Source: Arachnopeziza araneosa (taxonomy: Eukaryota; Ascomycota; Leotiomycetes; Helotiales; Arachnopezizaceae). From it: a stretch of DNA of 64,000 nt. Below are positions 33,345 to 44,209 of this stretch, in pieces. Each line of letters opens with the position of its first letter. Positions within the stretch are counted from its first letter, which is position 1. The position numbers and the translations under genes are program-made. The notes under the pieces were generated by a model. It was not told the DNA's origin and did no database searches. It worked only from the letters and a program-made list of their open reading frames with translations. Location: assembly GCA_003988855.1 (NCBI GenBank), contig QYAI01000145.1, positions 1 to 64,000 of the forward strand, in the 5' to 3' direction.

Positions 33345-34059
33345 ATGTCGCGAAACTTCTCTGACGAAGAACTTGACCGGGAGTGGAAGCCCAGCAACCG
33401 CCCGCAATCGTGAGCCTCGATGCTACACATCCCACGCCTGCCTATTGACAGATTATAGGACCATGGCCCGCTCCTTTTCCCTCGCCTTGAACGACCTCTT
33501 CAAGATCGACAACAGTCTGGCAGATCTTGATGCGGCTGTATCAGAGAAGTTCGTTCTACGGGTCTCGATTGAAGCCTGGTACTGATCTCCCTCCCGTAGA
33601 AAGCAGAGGGTCTCCACCCAAACGTCCGAACTCGAAGCTCTGGAAGCCCGTCTTCGCGCAACCGAAGAAAGACTGAAGAAGGCAGCAGGCGGTGGTATCC
33701 CTCCAGTCCCTCCCAAACCCTCTACCGGCAGATCCAGCCCACGCCCACGGATGGCCTTGGGTGGTAACACCTTTACAGCGAGCCCTACCAGATCAGATTT
33801 CCCCGTGAGCCCACTGGCCGCGGAATTCAAGAACTCTCGACCAAATACTGGACGTGGACAGGCAAATACTAGACCTGGGTCGGCTTGGAAAGGAGAGGCA
33901 CATCCATCATATAAATCGCCCGTCCCAGGTGCACTACCTCCAACTCCAGGAGCTAGCGAAGGAGAAGGTGAATCTGATTCTGATTACGTCCTTGTCGAGA
34001 GGAGAGATGCGAAGAGTGCTGACATTGGGCAAGATGGAGATATTCCAGACCAGAAGTGA
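33345..34059 (+). CDS. Small coiled-coil protein with Pro/Ser-rich tail, unknown function
   Basis: Three exons (33345-33409, 33459-33548, 33600-34059) with introns of 49 and 51 bp give 204 residues. The N-terminus is MSRNFSDEELDREW. A predicted coiled coil covers about residues 29-77 (SLALNDLFKIDNSLADLDAA, then TSELEALEARLRATEERLKK). The rest is low-complexity, Pro/Ser/Gly-rich and probably disordered, ending in an acidic stretch (EGEGESDSDYVLVE). I know no function for it. The continuous coiled-coil frame across two splices supports the model. It is probably a conserved ascomycete housekeeping protein (inference). Confidence 0.72.
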
Positions 34060-35872
34060 TTCCAGGAGCATCAACTACAGCGGCTAATTCGGTTTGCATT
34101 TGGATACCGGGCGTATGGAAGCATTGGGTTTGGGGACGAAACACTCGTTCGATACATATTCTGGGGGTTGCATTGTATATACCATGGTTGTCTCACGGTC
34201 CTGTTCGCGTTGGAGCATCTTGCTTGTTGGCTAGATTGTATTTGACTAATCTTTATTATCCGTATAAGTTGTTTCGATCCTTGCCTGACTGTTACTTTTT
34301 TTTCTATGGAGGCTCTTATCTGTGGTTTTGATTCCGACGTACGAGAATTTGCTTTTTTTCGTCAAGGGAAACGCTAAATTTTGCTGACAATCTTGAGCAA
34401 TTTTATCAAGCCTTGTACTGCAATACTTCACAGCTTCACGCAAAGTCCAAGATCCTTCTGATCGTGGTGTCTACATACATTACGCTACTGGAGCTACGAG
34501 ATGACCTTCATGCTAAGATTGCTTGTCTCTACTTCGAGGTTCTTATTCTGGCTGGGAAAGATTTGGCACATTTCCTACGTTCTAGCGCGTTCTAAATCTC
34601 TATAGAATGCCAGTGAATCTTCAAAGGGTTGTCTTATTTTTTCCAACCCAAATTTGGTTGATCGTTTCGAGTGCGGTTGAGAAGTCTCAAAGTGCCATAT
34701 CATCTAGCGGGTGGAGTTATCAAAAGTAGCTATCCTACGGAATACATAAGAGTCTCTTGAAATTGTGCAAGTTCAGAAGCTGAATGTAGTCATCGTTTAA
34801 GCCGTCTCAGGGTAGGGCCGAGGTTATAAAAGTAGGTTTGCAGATCAGGTAAGCAAGTATGATTCCTTTTGTCCTTTCGTTCCATGTCGGATAATATACA
34901 AGACATGTTTTACAAAGGTGGAGTCTAAAGCCACTCAATCACTCATGCTTTTGTTCTGTAACCTCACAAGTTCCCCCGATCAATGATCAAGTTTGTAATA
35001 GCTTCTCTCAAGAATACTCTGAAGGATATTAGACTTTTCGGTCAGATTTATTCGGTTTCGCTCCCCATCATCCCCTATTCATCGGTAACCATCTATCATC
35101 AACACGTCCACATCTTCGCGCTGCCAGAAGACACGCGCTAGTGGAGCTGCAAATGTAGTATAAAAGAAATCCATGAGTTTAATCCGAATCAAATGGAAGA
35201 GGTGATCCTGCGTACTCCTGGTCCCACTCGGAACGTAAGGAGGTGGGGAGACGAGCGTGTCACAGAGGGGGTTTTTCAGAGGCTGCAAGGGACCACGGAG
35301 TTGGGGTTCGAGGCATTGAGTCCAGCACAGTATGAGAAGCCGCCGTTCGTGGATTATGATTCTGCTCCTATGAGATGGAATGCCGGTGGGGGTGTTGAGG
35401 GAGTGGTGTGCACGTTGGTGGTAGGATGTGCTGGGGAGTGATGGAGGAATTACGTCGCTCTTATGAGACTTGCTTACAATTTGATAGCTCCGAGTAAACG
35501 TGACGCAAGCCGACAGTTGTTCATTTTCTACGTTTTTCGTTCTACGTCTTAAGGGACGAGGGGGGGTTGTAAATATTTGAAAAGCCCCGCTCTTTACGTG
35601 ATTTACGGCTTATCAAAAGTCATGTTGAGAAGATGATAAAAGCTGATCTCAGGATTCCGACGAATTACAGCTCCACAAACAATTCGTTTACAGACGATGA
35701 GATTGTAAAAGGGACTCGCTTCTCCAAGGATAAAGTTTACACCTCTGTCATATTCGTAGTTGTAAGGAAGTGCGAGCATCTCATGTGGAACACCTTACGA
35801 TCCATCTCAAAGCACCACTCGCGCACACCTCTTCAATACTTGATCAAGACCGAGAAACAAAGACATCAAACT
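34060..35872. other. 1.8-kb intergenic stretch
   Basis: Mostly AT-rich. An 82-codon frame at 35193-35441 (plus; contains GFEALSPAQYEKPPFVDYDS) looks faintly protein-like but has no domain or splice partner, and it overlaps a 69-codon minus frame at 35079-35288. Nothing else was recognised. Confidence 0.45.
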
Positions 35873-37245
35873 ATGAGCTCTGACAACAGAGGCGTTGGCT
35901 CCCGTTATACGGTGACTGTCAGTACGCCGGCCGTGCTGAGCGCCGTACCAGATACGGTGCATGAGAAGAGCCATTGGGTGAGAGACACGACTGGTAAAGG
36001 GGAAGCAAGGAGCTTCATCAATCCATGGGCGAGCGCTCATGATTTCTCGTTTCCCGAGATATTCAAAGCCATGGTCCAGTGAGTGCCCTTCTCGATCTAT
36101 TCTTCGTGGTTATCGGGATTCTGCTCTCCAACAAATTTGTACCAGCGGTGCTTGAAACCGAGAATGCCAATGGCTAAGATAACCTTCGCAGGCACAAGTT
36201 CTCGAAGAACAGCAATAAGCCAGATACTACGTTATCAACCGTCTCGGTCATCAAACCCAACTTCCTCCCATCCAGAGCAGGCTCGCAAGCTCTGCGTGCA
36301 ACTTGGTTGGGACACGCATGCCACCTTGTTGAGTTCCCCAGCGGGCTACGAGTGCTCTTTGATCCCGTCTTCGAAGACCGATGCTCCCCGTTGTCCTGGC
36401 TAGGCCATAGAAGGTTTACCCCCAGACCCTGCGACATCTCTGATATCCCAATTATTGATTGTGTAAGTGACAGTTACGCTCTTGGATTGTCAATCTTGAC
36501 AGTTGATGGATAGGTCATTATTAGCCACTCCCATTACGACCATCTGTCTCACCCCACCATCCTCGAAATCCAAAAGCGGCATCCCCTGGTCCAATTCTGT
36601 GTCCCGAAAGGCCTCCAGAGATGGTTTGCGGACTGCGGTATCAAGAACGCTGTTGAGCTCGACTGGTGGGAGGATGTTGACCTCACGTTGACTAAAGCAA
36701 CAGGCGAAACCCCTTCGCGAAGTTCTCCAAACCCTAATATCTCAAATGATAAAATCATAGGGAGAATTTCCTGTCTCCCATGCCAACATGCATCTGCTCG
36801 CACCCCTTTTGACAAATCAACTACCCTGTGGGCTTCGTGGTCGGTCTCTTCGGGCGGCAAGTCTGTATTCTTCGGTGGTGACACCGGCTACCGCTCCGTT
36901 CCCGACCTACCCAAAGAAGTCGATCTCGCTCATCTCCCCGTCTGTCCCGCCTTCCAACAGATCGGCGAGTTTCGCGGTCCCTTCGACCTCGGACTGATCC
37001 CCATCGGCGCCTACAACCCACGACACGTCTTGAGCCCGGTGCATTCGAATCCGTATGACGCTGTTGAGATCTTCAAGGATACGAGATGTGAGAGGGCGAT
37101 TGCGATCCACTGGGGGACGTGGGCCGTGGCAGAGGAGGATGTCATGGAGCCGCCACAATTACTCAGGAGAGCGATGGTAAAAAGCGGATTTGCCGAGACG
37201 GGAATTTTCGATATCTGCGATATCGGTGAGAGCAGGGAGTTTTGA
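35873..37245 (+). CDS. NAPE-hydrolysing phospholipase D-like metallo-beta-lactamase-fold protein
   Basis: Three exons (35873-36078, 36192-36462, 36514-37245; introns 113 and 51 bp) give 402 residues. The metal-binding motif HSHYDH (HxHxDH) is at residues 164-169, formed just after the second splice. Around it are ATWLGHACHLVEF, RVLFDPVFEDRCSP, VFFGGDTGYRS and, near the end, RAIAIHWGTWAVAEED. This order is that of NAPE-PLD-type zinc hydrolases, which release N-acylethanolamines from N-acyl phosphatidylethanolamine. Fungal members are poorly characterised, so substrate is inferred from family. There is no signal peptide. ATG 35873 is the first in the family-like frame; upstream open frame exists but reads as 5' leader. 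Confidence 0.87.
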
Positions 37246-37995
37246 GATGCTGCTACGTGGTTCGAGGAACTTTTTCTGTATTCGCTATAACAGAGTATGA
37301 ATAAATCTAAGAAGCGTGAGGCCCTGAAGACAGTCCCAGTTTGGAACTGACTGCAATCCTTGTGACGCCTGGCCTAAGACTATTATGCCTCATCAGGTTT
37401 CGGGGGATACAGACTACACTATTCCAATCTTTTAATCTTCTAAATATTACCCATCAGTGACTATTCAAGACATACTTTCTGGCACCTCAGACTCTTGGAA
37501 CCATGCTTGAGTCAAAAGTTAAGTTAGGTTGATCAGGTCAGACTTCAAGATAAGTTAAAGCACTTGATTGGTGCGAGTCTACCCAAGCTGACCATGTCTA
37601 CTTGAAATCAAGTGGTCGGGTCAAACCATAAATCACACGGAATGTGCCAATACCTTACTTACGTCTCATACTTCTACCACATGATCTTGAAAAGAATTTG
37701 TGGCACCACTTTTAAGTGAGGATTTTATTTTGGATGTTGCCCGAAACCAATTATGTACAAGCTTCATTGAGATTGTAAAGTACTCGAACTTGAAAGTAAG
37801 ATTCAGGATTTGCACGAATTTCTGTCCACATTCCATAGGCTGCACAGGATATCTGTAACTGAGTCAAATATATATTAGATATCATCTAGCCCTACATATC
37901 ACTTGCTAGGCCAAATAATTTACATTTTGGCCGTAATTTACCCTCCTAAAAACTCCAATCATGCCAAATGCCTGTAGGTATTGAACGACGGCTAC
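37246..37995. other. Intergenic stretch
   Basis: 750 bp, AT-rich, no gene seen. A run of loosely similar AAGTT/GGTTGATCAGGTCAGACTT-like segments (about 37505-37625) gives it a repetitive texture but no clear unit. Confidence 0.4.
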
Positions 37996-38280
37996 CTAGC
38001 CACCCAACGCCCTTCTTGAGCATCCAAAATATATCGTAAAAGCCAATGCATGCTTGTTTGACATGCTCAAACAGTAAACCATTTCGGTCCGCTGCAAGAA
38101 TTCAATGGAGATATTCTTTTTGGCCAATTTACCGAATCTCCCGTGCAAGGGCTTGTCGCTAGGTCCACTTCCTCCGGCAGTTCTCTCTGCAACAACTTTG
38201 ACATTGGTAAAGTAACGGTAGACCTTAGTAATCTCAGGTTCTGCAATGAGCAGGTGCTTGAACTTATGACCATGTGAGTC
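37996..38280 (-). other. Orphan 95-codon open frame without a start codon
   Basis: Downstream of the hybrid kinase on the same strand, a frame without ATG until late reads HKFKHLLIAEPEITKVYRYF, TNVKVVAERTAGGSGPSDKP and LHGRFGKLAKKNISIEF. The composition is strongly protein-like. It starts 47 bp beyond the kinase stop codon, just after an in-frame TGA (about 38287-38289). It could be an exon of a lost gene, an alternative 3' exon of the kinase, or a relic. I do not recognise the family. Confidence 0.35.
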
Positions 38281-38327
38281 TCTCCTTCATAGTATTCATG
38301 AAAAAGGTTCTGTGGCTGTAATGTCCA

Positions 38328-41300
38328 TTATGTGCAACAGTGTTTCAGTGTCTGGTCTAAAAGTGCTAACGAAAGGGGCTTGGCCAAAAATTTATCTGCA
38401 CCAGCTTCTCGGAGCAGAGCTGTCGAATTCGTATCAACAGCTGCTGTACATGCAATGATAATATGTCGCTTGCGAAGCTTCCCTATAGCTTCGAGTTCCC
38501 GGATCTCTCGAGTTGCCGTTACTCCATCTTTCACCGGCATGAACTGGTCCATCAGGATGACATCTATGGTTTCGTCATGTGTCAAAACTTTTTGTATTGC
38601 TTCCTCTCCATCTCCAGCGGTGATGACAGAATATCCCAAAGTTGTGAGCATCTTTTGGCCCAGTTTCAAATTAATCTAGCTGTGAGTTAGCAACTGAGCA
38701 TAAGTTAGATGACTGGATAGTCACATACTGGATTGTCTTCTATCAATAAAATATTAAATACTCTGGACGTCGCAGGCAGGTTCAAATTGCCAGTGTTGCG
38801 CTCAATTTGACCAGACCCATTGACTTTCAACTGGAAATGAGGCTTATGTTCTGAGGGCTCTGTCGGAACGATTGCCACCTTTTCATCAAACGTATGCCAC
38901 ATCAGTGGTCTTGTAATTGGTATCAAATGTGGCGCAGAGAGCAGGCCGCGTAATCGTCGTAGGATAGCTTGCTCTGTATATGGAATAAGGACAGGCAACT
39001 CAGTGTGTTCAACCAAGTAATGTAAGCACTCTGGATTCTTTTCCAAAAACTCTGCGCTTGCCCAAATATACTTGAAGCTTTCATTTTGGAGGCCGAGGTG
39101 GTTTTCCGCAAAGACGACACGATATTCTGAAAGCTCCCAACAGAGTTGCAATCCTTCCATAGTACGTCCTTCGGTGCTTTGAAGTACTACAACCGTAGGA
39201 GCCCTTATTGACTTTGTTGAATTGTGCCGCTGTAATTGAGGAGATTCTATGGGAATTTGGATTGTAAATGTTGTCCCAGATAGTTCCGTTTCATAGCGAC
39301 TCTCCACTTGGATAGTGCCGTTCATCTTACTCAACAATTTCTTTACAATGTTCAAACCAAGGCCTGTACCTCGTTGTGACCCTTGAGTTTGTGCTTGAGT
39401 AAATGGATCAAATATCCGGGGTATAAATGAGGAAGGAATGCCGACGCCTGAGTCACGAACCTTCGCGATCAATGTATTGTCTTGAACTTCAATAGAGAGC
39501 ATGACATAGCCAGCCTTTGTGAATTTCAAAGAATTGGATAAGAGATTCACAAATATTCTATGGATATATGTCTCGTCAAGTAAAAGGGTCTCTGGAACGT
39601 CAGGAGCTATGACTAGGAAAATTTCAACTCTGCCATCATCACTTTCATGATGTGGTAGAAGCGAGAAGATTGAGTCGCAAACGGATCTGATGTTCAGTGC
39701 GACAGAACGACACATGGCATCTGTATCGCTTTCAAGCTTCGACCAGTCTAAAACGTTGTTTGTAACTATATTGGAAATAAGAATGGTTAATTTTAAACAC
39801 CGGAATAGCATACTTAATGAAAGACTTCTGGTAGCAAGTTGAATGGAATTAAGTAGTGCCCGGGTGTCGTCGCCCAAATCACTTTGAGAGAGAAGGTCAG
39901 TGTATCCTTGTAAATGATGAAGTGGTGTTCGAATTTCGTGAGACGCAGATGCGATGAAAGTGCTTCTTGCCGCTGCGGTGGCCTCGGCTGCCTCTTTTTG
40001 TGCAATCATTCTCCACAACCTGCGTCGAGTCCACATGACCTCCGCCATTCTGTTCCGGGATCTGGTGGCAACATGTGCAAGTAGGCCGTTTGCCAACATG
40101 CATGTTGTCATAGCAATGGCCACAATAGCTATTGGCAACTGTGGAGGATATCCTCTGGCGTTTGAAGAAGGTTGACGCGAGTGAAACTTTGCCGATCGCA
40201 TGCCTACAAAATAATTAATAAAGGTTGCCACACTATATCTTCATAGGAAGTATAACCTGTAAAATGCATGGCAGCAATACCCACCGTACACACTGCAGAA
40301 AACAGAATCTGTTGGCTCAAGAACGGCTCTACATGCCCCATAAAAATTGAGCCAACGATACAGACAACCCAACTAATCACCTCGGACAAAAGAACATAGA
40401 ATGGATTGAAAGTGATGTAGCCTTTAGGAATGCGCATGGCAAGAAGTCCACCATAGTGCATACACCAGAGCGAAACCGACCACACCAAACCTCTCCAGAC
40501 ATGTTTCTTATGGAATCCCATGCGGAGACCTTGATATGTCGCGACAAAAGCATTCTTATTTTGCACAAATGGTTGCCAGTTAGGATTTCTCAAGTACCGA
40601 TATTCTTCAGAATTATAGGAAACTCTTCTAGATTGCAGTACTTGTGCGGCGTCCGTTTGTTCGACAAGGTCTGTTACAAGATTTGCAATCCTTGCAGGAC
40701 CAGATGTGGAATCTGAAGCAGAGATTGTCATGAGGCGGGGCAGTGGGTCATCCTTATAGCTCGTCATTGGGGTTGATCCTTTGCCTACATAAGATGCTGA
40801 ATCTGGTACAGTACCTCGGGAAGATTCAGGAGTGTAATCCGAACTCCCGAGCCCTGATTCTTGGTGGTCAGCTTCCGACGTTTCTGCCAGAAGTGGAACA
40901 ACAGAGTCATCGATAACCTCATTGTTCGTATCAAAATGAACATCGAATTCCTGCGTGGAAACACGGAGTGACGGATTTCCCAATCCTTTGTAGCTCTCCC
41001 GCAGCAGATCAATCCCAAGACCAGCAAATGTGAATGTGACAGCCAGGACTGCGGTAAGGATTGTCAAGCCGGCATCGAGGCCGATTGGGAGATCGAGCTC
41101 GCAAGCAAGCATTGCCACGAAATGAAGACTCCAAGACGAGCAGAAACCAAACGCCACACTTGCAATCGTAACCCAGATAAGCACATTAGAGAAATTCGAG
41201 CTCGTTCGGGCTTGTATCATACTGCAAAAGAGTTACGAGTATGCACAGAGGGGGTTGATAGGACCTTACACTTGTGTAGTCGTAAATGTGCCCAAGAATG

Positions 41301-41376
41301 ACATTGCAATTGCTGCGCAAATCATCCAGTAATTCCACTGCCACCCCATCTCCCGCAGCTCCCCATTATGCTCCAT
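38328..41376 (-). CDS. Hybrid histidine kinase with N-terminal MHYT sensor
   Basis: Five exons (41376-41270, 41221-40257, 40203-39814, 39765-38729, 38675-38328; introns 48-53 bp) give 948 residues. The N-terminal membrane part has three MHYT-type motifs, WSLHF, WCMHY and AAMHFTGM, interrupted by a soluble loop of about 150 residues. A further membrane segment (LPIAIVAIAMTTCMLANGLL) leads to the kinase: His446 in SASHEIRTPLHH, N box LLSNSLKFT, G1 DSGVGIP, F box FDPFTQAQ and G2 GTGLGLNIVKKL. A receiver domain at the C-terminus has acceptor Asp876 in VILMDQFMPVKDG and the usual KPLS lysine. MHYT domains have been proposed to bind copper and sense small gases, mostly from bacterial work; the ligand here is unknown. 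Confidence 0.93.
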
Positions 41377-41770
41377 GATGGGGACAAAGTCCACCAGGCT
41401 GCAAGTCGTTGCGGACTCTGGGAGAGGGTTAGGCAGCCAGGCCGCCTACCAACCTGTGATACGCGACAAGCTCATAGAGCTTGGTGTGAGTGCGGGCCCA
41501 GATTGTAGAAGATGGCACAGTAATAAGGGATGCAGAATCTCTGGCGTGTATCGCAAGACATGGCGACGATGTGGAAAAGAAAGAGTGATTTACTTGCGGC
41601 AATGAAACGCTGGAGCTGAACTATATTTGGCCTGTGCGCTAGCGGTATGATTGCTCCGCTTCCTAGCGACAGCCACCTACGTCACCATCGATCTGGGCTT
41701 CCCCTGAATTGTATATCCTCATCAAAACATCATTATTATATACATTCAATGTTCATATCTGTCGTGAGGC
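41377..41770. other. Intergenic spacer, kinase promoter
   Basis: 394 bp between the kinase start and the 3' end of the membrane-anchored aspartic-fold gene, both minus strand. It presumably carries the kinase promoter and the terminator of the upstream gene. No motif stands out. Confidence 0.4.
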
Positions 41771-43486
41771 TCAAGCTGGTAAGCCGGTGATAAGTCCAAC
41801 CCTTGAGCTCTCCTCCAACTCATGCTCTACCCTCTCAGGTGTAATGGCCATTTCCAGGACACCTTCCAATGGTGACCTTGTATCATCGGTTGAGGCAGGC
41901 GTCGAGAGGTTGCTGACGACCGTGTCTCTCCTGCTTGTGATAATTGCCTCCGGATGGGAAAGAGTATTTGTGAGGACTGGGTTTCCTTCCGTTTCAAATG
42001 GCCCAGCTGGGCGTGGTGGGACGCCGCGATTAGAGATACCTGTCATCGCAGAATGCTCCACGCCTGGTTGGGACGCTTTTTGTCGCCTTCTAAAGAGGTA
42101 GAGACAGAGTACGACGAGGGAAATAATGAGAAGACCAAGAATAACGCCGACGACTATCAATCCGACTCGTAATCCGTTGGATGAATCAGACTGACACGAC
42201 TCCGGAGCTGTGTCATCAAAGGAGACGAGATCAAGGACAGAAGAGCCTTCGGTGATTGCAGGAGCGAGCTTGAACTCATGTGTCTGGTAATTGACAGCTA
42301 ATAGTAGCTATGGTTGTTAGATCTACCCTGGGAATAATTTAACCCTACGTACCTGAGAGAGGAACACTTTCCCAAGAACTGCAGTGTCTTCAACGGCTGT
42401 GTCATGAAAGATATTCACAACCGTTATGTTATCCACGAGAACTTTTTGTCCAGAAGGGTCAAGACCACGAGCCGGCCAAGACAGCTCCGAGCTTGGAATC
42501 GTGATCATTGGTCCTCCTAATATGGAGAAAGTTAGATTCCCTTCAAACGGAGTGTCATAATATAGCCCTGGTTCGATCACAAAGATATCAGATGGTACCG
42601 AAACATTTGCGTTCCAGTTTGTGAGAGTCTGGAACTGAGTGAGTCGATCCTTTGGAAAACGAAAGAGGTGATCCAAAGGTTCGATACAAGACTCCATTGT
42701 CGTACCGGCTGAAATCAGCGAGATTTCGGCTTGACCAGGGCGACTTAAAACTAACCCATCCACGGTTACATGAAGTGGACAAGCGCGTGACGATTGCCCA
42801 ACAGTATACGTGTTGTTGATTGGAAACGTGGTGAAAGGTCCAGCAAGACTGCCACGATCGTAGCCTCCCAATATCAGGTGGCCATCCCGCCAGTTAATAG
42901 GAGATTGACTTCCTGGCATAAAAGAGAAGCCATTCGCTGGTGATAGCCCCGCATTCATCAACTCATGAAGAATGACCGAATCATTACCCAAACCTAGCTG
43001 ACTTATACTAGAGTTTGAAGCACTCTCCACAAGAGCGAGCGGAAGTGACGGGATCGAAATGTCAGAAACAAATTGAACTGTAGCTTCTGCGGCCGAGGCA
43101 AACGGAGGATTGAGTTTTGTCCAATCGGAATCGGGAGCAAGAACACTCGTAGAGGTGGCAGTGAAGTTTGAAGTTGCATCGGCAGGATTGAAAAGACCAC
43201 CTCGGCGATTAACACATTGAGCAAATGTGCTTGAATTATCGCCGTTACAGATGTCCGATGCCATGACAGCAACATTACTGACGAATGTTGAAGCCTCAAG
43301 ACAGATTGGTTGGGAAGGAACACCAATGTACGCTTCTAGCCCCCATGAAGAGATCGAGGTGATAGATGACGGATACCAGCTTGCTACTGGGATGGTGCAA
43401 TTTCCCAAGCGGAAATATAGTGGTTGAGGCGGAGAAGAGTTACAGCTTTCCTTTATGCCGCGCGAGAAAAGCTTTGAGAGAGGCAT
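41771..43486 (-). CDS. Membrane-anchored aspartic-protease-fold protein, probably inactive
   Basis: Two exons (43486-42353 and 42307-41771, intron 45 bp) give 556 residues. The ectodomain resembles fungal A1-type aspartyl protease-like proteins: LGNCTIPVASWYPS, EAYIGVPSQPICLEASTFVS, LGLGNDSVILHELMNAG, INWRDGHLILGGYDRG and LISAGTTMES. Where active enzymes have DTG and DSG, this sequence has an LEAST-like stretch (residues 63-67) and SAG (259-261), so both catalytic aspartates appear to be missing. A membrane helix follows (about 426-448, LIVVGVILGLLIISLVVLCLYL), then RRRQK and a Ser/Thr-rich cytoplasmic tail of about 105 residues. Many N-glycosylation sites are present. No signal peptide precedes the chosen ATG, so an upstream exon may be missing. 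A receptor-like role is inference. Confidence 0.72.
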
Positions 43487-44209
43487 GTTGGGTAAAAGCT
43501 AGCGAGTAACCTTCAGTTTTTCCAACAGTGATGTTAATGGACAAGGAAGGGACCCATAAACCCCACAATCTCGGGTCAACACCATTCTTATATGGGGACT
43601 TCGTTTGACTGGAAAGATCTGAGAGGGCCGCACGCCGTCCGCCAGCCTTGTTCTTTGCACTGCCACACTCGTGATGGGCTGTTCCCGACCGGTGAGTACT
43701 CAGATGCGGAGAACAAGCCAGGGGCGGGCAACATATCCCGCAAAGACAAGGCTGAGCAATGGGCATGGATTTGGAAGGCTCAAGCTGAATAGTTTGATCA
43801 ATGGCATGGAGATTATAAGGACTAGTAAGAGTTTTGATTCTTATTACGTAGTAGAAATAGCCCAAGTAGACTTGAACTTACCATTCAAATAATAAGAATA
43901 GGTTTCCCAAGTATGAGAGATCAAGAATAGCAGTCATCCCCGGCATTCTCACCCCTGAGTTGTGGCTTGCATAAGCGAGGTTTTCAAAACAAGTTCTTAA
44001 GTCGAATCGATTACAGTCCGCCTTGTCCGCCTCGTTCAGCCCGACGTCTCTTCAAGCCGAAGTCTAAAGCAGAAAAATAACCAATAATTGTAGCGGAGAA
44101 TCAAGTAGGCAGAAGTAGAAGATCGGAAACCATCGCTTCTGTCATATCATAACCAAACCTCGCTCGTACTAGAGCCAGCCATCGCCATGGAAAAAAAGAA
44201 AACCGAACC
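43487..44209. other. Intergenic stretch
   Basis: 723 bp upstream of the aspartic-fold gene and downstream of the aminotransferase gene, all minus strand. A 141-codon open frame (43440-43865 minus) overlaps the start of the aspartic-fold gene in another frame and looks non-coding. An upstream signal-peptide exon might lie here, but I could not identify it. Confidence 0.4.

Noticed and set aside
36174..37158. Minus-strand frames across the NAPE-PLD-like gene
   Set aside because: Antisense shadows; the plus-strand frame carries the metal-binding motifs and closes across introns.
43440..43865. 141-codon minus frame overlapping the start of the aspartic-fold gene, considered as a signal-peptide exon
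   Set aside because: It runs in a different frame from the gene, has no typical signal peptide, and no good splice join to residue 1 of the mature frame was found.
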